Shown here: positions 59,149 to 64,000 of the stretch, in pieces | Numbering within the stretch: the stretch's first letter is position 1 | Layout of the letters: each line of letters starts with the position of its first letter | NCBI GenBank assembly: GCA_900315245.1 | Contig: OMYJ01000014.1 | Coordinates: 46,839-110,838 of the forward strand | Source: an uncultured Bacteroidales bacterium | GTDB taxonomy: Bacteria; Bacteroidota; Bacteroidia; Bacteroidales; WCHB1-69 | Reading direction: 5' to 3' | DNA length: 64,000 nucleotides | Notes under the pieces: model-generated | What the model saw: the letters and a program-made list of their open reading frames with translations, nothing else | What the model was told of the DNA's origin: nothing | Databases searched by the model: none | Made by a program: the position numbers and the translations under genes

Positions 59149-62100
59149 ATGAAGAAATTCTACTCTGTAAGACTTCAAAAAGCCTGTTGTTTGTTGAGCA
59201 TGATGTTGCTGATCCTTGGCGCGCATTTCAGTGCCGTGGGTCAAAAGCAGATCACGTTGCCGAGAGGAACCAACATTCACAATGCGGCCGCATACTCTAA
59301 TGCGGGGCAAATCACGGCGAGCCGGAACGTTAAGGCCGCCGATGGACGTGACCTTACCGTTTCCGTTACCGGCAAGATGCCCGCAGGCGCCACCGTGAGC
59401 GCCACGCCCGTGTCCCGCTCCGCCAAAAAAGGCAAGCAGGTGTATTGCGCATACGATATTTCCATCTCCAAGGATGGTCAGCATTGGCAGCCGCAAGCAG
59501 GTCATCCGGCGTTGGTTTCCATTGAAGACCCCACCTTTGTGGACGGCCAGCTGATGGACGTGTGGCACGAGGGTGCCAATGGCCTCGAGTTTGTGGCCAC
59601 CGTGGCTCCCGTGAACGGCAAAATCACATTCCCGGCACAATCCTTTTCCGTCTATATTGTGACGCAAACGGGTGATTATGCCCGTCTGAAGGTGAATTTC
59701 CACCAGGCGGACGGCACTATCGTGTCGATTTACGTGAAGAAAGCGGATATCGCGAACTATTTCAACTCCATCGTCTATGATCCGGGTATTGGCACGTTAG
59801 CTACCGGTGTGCAGTTCCGGGGTTGGACCGCCAATGCCTCATACGATGTGGAAAATATCGATGAAGGCATGACATTTGCGATGGTGCGCGACAGTATCCG
59901 GAACAGACTGAACGAAGGTGTGACGGATGGTACGGTGCTCAATTTCTACACGATGCTCTTTAAATCCTACTCCGTGATGTACTTGAACGACCACAACGCC
60001 GTGGCCGGTGCCGATGAAGTGCTGTTCCGCTACGATGACCCCAACCCCCAAAAGAGCTATACGGTGAATACAGCATTCACCCCCGGTGACAACACCCATA
60101 ACTTTGAAGGCTGGAAGGTCTATTCCGGAGGAAGCAATATCTTGGAACATGACTCGGCCAACCAAAACTACCCCAACGGTACCACCATAACCATTTCGGA
60201 TGATGTGGTCTTTTCGGTGAACCTCTCCGAAGGTCACTGGCTGATTTACCACGAGAACGGCCGCGGTGCCACCTATAAATCCGCTGATTTTGTGAGATCC
60301 GGACAGCGTACGCAGGAACCTACCCTGACAATGACGCGCAACGGTTATCGGTTTGTCGGTTGGTTTTTAGGCGCTCCTGCTACCGAAGGTGGTGATCCCA
60401 CAGGTGTGGGATTTACTTTCGGCCGACAATTGAACGACAATACGGATGTTTATGCTAAGTGGGAATCCAATGCAGATGCCGACTATACGGTTATTATCTG
60501 GAAGCAGAATGTGAGCGGCAGCGGATGGGACTATGACACGGCCATTACGCTACACGGCAGTGTGAATACCACCATTAACACGGTTTCTTCCCAAGGCTCA
60601 GGGGACGGAGCATACGCCAGCATTAACGGGGTTAACTTCACAGGAACGGTTAATGGACATGACTACACAGGCTTCCACCTTGACCGTTTTGACGAGAATG
60701 TGACCATTAATACGGAAGGCAATGCGGTGCTGAATGTCTATTACGACAGAAACAAGCATACGTTGCAATTCCAAGTGCGGGGTGGATATGTTTATACGGA
60801 ATCTTCAAATGGACAGTACGGATTTGTCGATGGACAATATGTACAATTAAATATTACGACTAACACCGTTTATACTTACAATAATGGAACAAAAACATAT
60901 ACGGGAAATTATTTTTATCGTACAACAACAGGTGATAGGGAGCCTCAATATGGTATTGTAAATGGTAATGTTGTTGAACTTACTAGACAGTGGCAGGGGG
61001 GGGTTATTTTTGGTGAATATCACTGGTATTATAATGGACAAGAATATCTCGACACAAGATATCAAAGATCTGAATCCTATTCAAATGGAAATAATGGTTA
61101 CAGATATGGATTTGTCAATGGGGGAATGGTACTGTTGACTCCTACGCAAGTTACTACAGTTTCATATAATGATCAACCATACACTGGTACAAGATATAAT
61201 CGGACTTATAATAACGGTTGGGTCACCATCAAGGAAATCACTGCGTTGTATGGGCAAAACATAGGGGATAATTTCCCAATAGTTGGGACGAATGGCACAA
61301 CCTACTCCAATTACCTTTGGCGCCCTTCGTGGAGCAGCTCGTCTGCAGATTTCTTTGTTTACATTGACGTAATGCCTAATTTGGATGAGACTTATTATGG
61401 TTATAATGCCGGAGCTTCACACATGGACATGAATTATTATGTAGAGGCTTTGCCTGATGAATCTGTGGATTTGACTTATCATGGTGTGGACTATCATTTG
61501 TATCGGTATGTATATGCTGCAGGGTACCAAATAGCTACTGAGGCGGAGGATTTTATAGACTTGTTGGGTTATGTTAAAAATGAGTCGAATCCTGTTTTTG
61601 TGAATGGTGTTATCAGTAATAGTTCTTATGCCAATTTCTTTTACTTGTTGAAGAAATACACCATCAACTTTATGGATGGTGCCTATTATGACGGAGGAAA
61701 CAATCGTCTTTCAGAAATAGGGTCACAGGGTCAGCTTCAAACGGTGTCAAATATCGCCTATCATGCGGATGTCAGTTCCTACAACAGTTTCACACCCTCC
61801 GCTGCTCAAGCCGGTTTTGTGTTTGAAGGATGGTATATGGATGCTACTTGTACGCAGCCTTACACTTTCGGCACGATGCCAGAGGGCGGTATCACGGTGT
61901 ATGCCAAATGGCGGCAGATCCAGTATCGTGTGTTTTTGCATCCCAACGCCGATCATATTGGCGACCTTACCTGGGGCTCAACCAGTCAGCAGATGAACTT
62001 CCGTGTCAACTACGGAGGTCAAGTCAGTGCCCCTACGGGCTACAGCAACAACTATGAGTTTGTGGGCTGGTACACGAACGCGGCGTGTACGCAAGCGTTC

Positions 62101-64000
62101 AACGAAGAGGCATTTGTGTTGAATGAACAAACGGTCACGACCCCATACAACAAGAATGTCGATTTCACTGAAGGGATGGACAGATGGGGCAATAATGCCA
62201 CCTCCAATGGCGATCTTGACCGTTTCTGGATTACCAAGAAGTTTGAATTGTATGGCAAGTGGCGTGCCAAATTGGGCGGTGCCGATGGCATCGCGGTGGT
62301 ATATGACGCCAATGGGGGAGATCCCTATTCCGTGCCTGAAGAAACGTATTTGTATCAGGACAACGTGGATGCAGTGGCGGGTGACGCGTGTGAGTATATA
62401 AATAATACTAAAGAATTTTCGCATTGGGTGTTGCAGCGTTACAACACCACAACTGGAGCATACGAGGATATTCCCGGATCCACTGTTTTCCCGGGAGCTG
62501 CGTTCACGGTGCTCAAGTCCAATGCCGAAATGCGGGTTACAGCTTGGTATAATCCCGCCAATACTTCGGATGTTTACGAAGGTACATTTGATAATACGAG
62601 TCTGACCGCCCCCGATGATATCCATACGGAATACAGTGCGACCTACACGGTGAAGTTGCGTGCGGAATATGTGGATGTGGAATTGCAGACACCGACATTC
62701 ATCGTATGGCTCTTGAACGACGGCAGCGGCGACACGGTGCGCGCCGACGGTTTGGGCACGGGTACTTATCCTACCTTAGCCATCAACGAGGCGGTGGTTA
62801 TTCCTACCGAACCCACCCGGTCGGGTTATATATTCAAAGGTTGGTACAATTTGAATGTCCCGCAGGGAAGCACACCGCAGGACACCATCCTCCGTTGTAC
62901 TCCGAATTTCCTTTATTACAAAAATAGTATATATTATAGAAATGAATCTTGCAGCGTAGCAGACACGGCCTCCCGTGTGGCAGCAGATGAGGTTGATCCG
63001 TACGATTACCTCTACGCGGTTTGGGAGCCGGAGGTGGTTCTTGACGACTTCCCGCGCACTTTCTGTCTGAATGAGACGGAAGGCATCACGTTGCCCACGG
63101 CTGCGTCAACCAACAACGATGTGACCCTCACCTGGACCTATAACAGCAGTCCGGTCACGGAGGTGAACACCACGGCAGAAGTGACCAATGCGGTCTATAC
63201 CTACACCACCTCCGACGGATGTGTCACGGATACGATTCAAGTGACGGTTCGGGATGGCGCTACTTTAGAGATTGTGGATCCGGGTGTCCTTTGTTCCACG
63301 TTGGAAGGCGGCACGAAGACCATTACTGCTAATATTACGGGTGCCCCGGCAGACTATGACATTGTGTGGATTTACCGTGGCAGCAACTCGGCTGTTCAAC
63401 ACTATACAGCATCCACGACCAGCGTCACCTTTGACGCCAACGTGGTTCCGGACGAAGGCTGTGTGGGCACCTATCCGCTGGTCTTAGCTTATAACGATGG
63501 TGTCTGCGTGAAATACGACACCATTGACATCGTGATTAGTGTCAGCGACAGCTGGATGAGCGAATTCGCGGACAGCGCCAAGACGGTGGAGTGTGTCAGC
63601 GAGGTGGTAGCCCCGACGCTTCCGGAGATAACCGACAACTGCGGCAACGCGATCACCTTCACGGCGACGACCACCCCGTCAGCTGCCGACATAGCAGCGG
63701 CGGCCTGTGGCGGCGAGGTCAGCTACGTCTATGAGGCGAAAGACTGCACGGACAGTGCGAGCCATAAGAAGGAGTGGAGGTTTACGTACACGGTGAGCGA
63801 CACGACACGCCCGACCTACACGAGACCCGTGGACTACATCGTTTACAAGGATGCCAACTGCCACGCCGACACGAGCGCTACGGCAGCCGGCGAGCCCACG
63901 GATGTCGCCGACAACTGCTCCGACGCGGCCAACATCACAGTGAGCTACACGGACAGCGAGAAGACATCCACGTGCGCGGGCAGCTACAGCTTCACCCGTA
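59149..64000 (+). CDS. giant secreted repeat protein, 5' part (1617 codons, no stop in window)
   Basis: Open from ATG 59149 to the window end. A long signal peptide (ACCLLSMMLLILGAHFSAVG) is followed by beta-rich repeats of several types. InlB B-repeat-like (Listeria-Bacteroides) units occur near residues 400, 890 and 1230, e.g. FEGWYMDATCTQPYTFGTMP followed by GGITVYAKW. From about residue 1300 there are Ig/HYR-like units with paired cysteines (TFCLNETEGITLPTAA; DNCSDAANITVSYTDSEKTS). An AT-rich block with three internal repeats lies at residues ~556-690. It is likely a cell-surface adhesin, possibly T9SS cargo, but the C-terminus is outside the window. Confidence 0.88.
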   Translation, partial: MKKFYSVRLQKACCLLSMMLLILGAHFSAVGQKQITLPRGTNIHNAAAYSNAGQITASRNVKAADGRDLTVSVTGKMPAGATVSATPVSRSAKKGKQVYCAYDISISKDGQHWQPQAGHPALVSIEDPTFVDGQLMDVWHEGANGLEFVATVAPVNGKITFPAQSFSVYIVTQTGDYARLKVNFHQADGTIVSIYVKKADIANYFNSIVYDPGIGTLATGVQFRGWTANASYDVENIDEGMTFAMVRDSIRNRLNEGVTDGTVLNFYTMLFKSYSVMYLNDHNAVAGADEVLFRYDDPNPQKSYTVNTAFTPGDNTHNFEGWKVYSGGSNILEHDSANQNYPNGTTITISDDVVFSVNLSEGHWLIYHENGRGATYKSADFVRSGQRTQEPTLTMTRNGYRFVGWFLGAPATEGGDPTGVGFTFGRQLNDNTDVYAKWESNADADYTVIIWKQNVSGSGWDYDTAITLHGSVNTTINTVSSQGSGDGAYASINGVNFTGTVNGHDYTGFHLDRFDENVTINTEGNAVLNVYYDRNKHTLQFQVRGGYVYTESSNGQYGFVDGQYVQLNITTNTVYTYNNGTKTYTGNYFYRTTTGDREPQYGIVNGNVVELTRQWQGGVIFGEYHWYYNGQEYLDTRYQRSESYSNGNNGYRYGFVNGGMVLLTPTQVTTVSYNDQPYTGTRYNRTYNNGWVTIKEITALYGQNIGDNFPIVGTNGTTYSNYLWRPSWSSSSADFFVYIDVMPNLDETYYGYNAGASHMDMNYYVEALPDESVDLTYHGVDYHLYRYVYAAGYQIATEAEDFIDLLGYVKNESNPVFVNGVISNSSYANFFYLLKKYTINFMDGAYYDGGNNRLSEIGSQGQLQTVSNIAYHADVSSYNSFTPSAAQAGFVFEGWYMDATCTQPYTFGTMPEGGITVYAKWRQIQYRVFLHPNADHIGDLTWGSTSQQMNFRVNYGGQVSAPTGYSNNYEFVGWYTNAACTQAFNEEAFVLNEQTVTTPYNKNVDFTEGMDRWGNNATSNGDLDRFWITKKFELYGKWRAKLGGADGIAVVYDANGGDPYSVPEETYLYQDNVDAVAGDACEYINNTKEFSHWVLQRYNTTTGAYEDIPGSTVFPGAAFTVLKSNAEMRVTAWYNPANTSDVYEGTFDNTSLTAPDDIHTEYSATYTVKLRAEYVDVELQTPTFIVWLLNDGSGDTVRADGLGTGTYPTLAINEAVVIPTEPTRSGYIFKGWYNLNVPQGSTPQDTILRCTPNFLYYKNSIYYRNESCSVADTASRVAADEVDPYDYLYAVWEPEVVLDDFPRTFCLNETEGITLPTAASTNNDVTLTWTYNSSPVTEVNTTAEVTNAVYTYTTSDGCVTDTIQVTVRDGATLEIVDPGVLCSTLEGGTKTITANITGAPADYDIVWIYRGSNSAVQHYTASTTSVTFDANVVPDEGCVGTYPLVLAYNDGVCVKYDTIDIVISVSDSWMSEFADSAKTVECVSEVVAPTLPEITDNCGNAITFTATTTPSAADIAAAACGGEVSYVYEAKDCTDSASHKKEWRFTYTVSDTTRPTYTRPVDYIVYKDANCHADTSATAAGEPTDVADNCSDAANITVSYTDSEKTSTCAGSYSFTR
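60814..61230 (+). repeat. three degenerate ~45-residue repeats in an AT-rich block of the surface protein
   Basis: Units start QYGFVDGQYVQL (60814), QYGIVNGNVVEL (60946) and RYGFVNGGMVLL (61102), each followed by a Tyr/Thr/Asn-rich arm with a YTG..Y or L.TRY motif. The block (about 60770-61690) is clearly richer in A/T, especially at third positions, than the flanking coding sequence. Confidence 0.75.

Overview
The window reads as a stretch of chromosome from a member of Bacteroidota, most likely Bacteroidales. Three things point there. About 30 genes are preceded by the phylum's TAnnTTTG -7 promoter element (typically TATCTTTG, TACTTTTG or TATTTTTG), usually without a Shine-Dalgarno sequence. 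The gene content is typical: a type IX secretion (T9SS) plug protein, T9SS-type secreted proteases, DUF4199, DUF58, and the rsfS-ftsH-LUD-cdsA and acpP-fabF-rnc clusters. A tRNA Thr-Tyr-Gly cluster is also present.

Layout. 0-7.5 kb: a thioredoxin-like envelope protein, three tRNAs, acpP-fabF-rnc, two exported proteins (DUF4159, EEP-family hydrolase) and a prohibitin-like SPFH protein. 7.5-11 kb: a two-gene operon pairing a rifampin-phosphotransferase/PEP-synthase-like enzyme with a lipocalin-like DUF7064/CrtC-type protein. 11-17.3 kb: a lipoprotein, tRNA-Ser, pepD, a decayed HigBA module, a cysteine desulfidase, a PIN toxin module and a 52-aa orphan protein. 17.3-24.8 kb: pgi, a sodium:solute symporter, a subtilase, an aquaporin, an outer-membrane protein and a cupin. 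25-37.9 kb: a C69 dipeptidase, radC/DUF58, exported proteins, a sigma factor, the T9SS plug protein, a GT2 glycosyltransferase, DUF4199, methylmalonyl-CoA epimerase, an ICMT-like methyltransferase and rplS. 38-41.4 kb: an accessory patch with a frameshifted gene, an intact HigBA pair, an AT-rich orphan and a decayed gene, ending at tRNA-Gly(CCC). 41.5-57.4 kb: ychF, a NifU-like protein, an ABC-2 exporter, a membrane glycosyltransferase/WbqC/secreted protease operon, rsfS-ftsH-LUD-cdsA, an Omp85-like protein and folC. 57.5-64 kb: a hendecad coiled-coil nuclease-like protein and the 5' part of a giant surface protein that runs off the window.

The most striking structure is not a gene. Almost every second intergenic gap holds a degenerate tandem array with a strict 7-bp period. 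The heptamer differs from locus to locus (AATGCTG, CCAATAG, GATAATT, AATTAGT, GGTTATT, TAATAGT, CAAAGTT, and a 14-mer that is 2x7). Several arrays run exactly into genes and supply stop or start codons. One array has period 8 (CGYYTCAT) and forms most of the leader of the coiled-coil gene. Several families of palindromic REP-like elements are also dispersed, one of them inside a reading frame. The second notable item is the phosphotransferase/lipocalin-like pair. Coordinates and translations were worked out by eye; no database search was possible.
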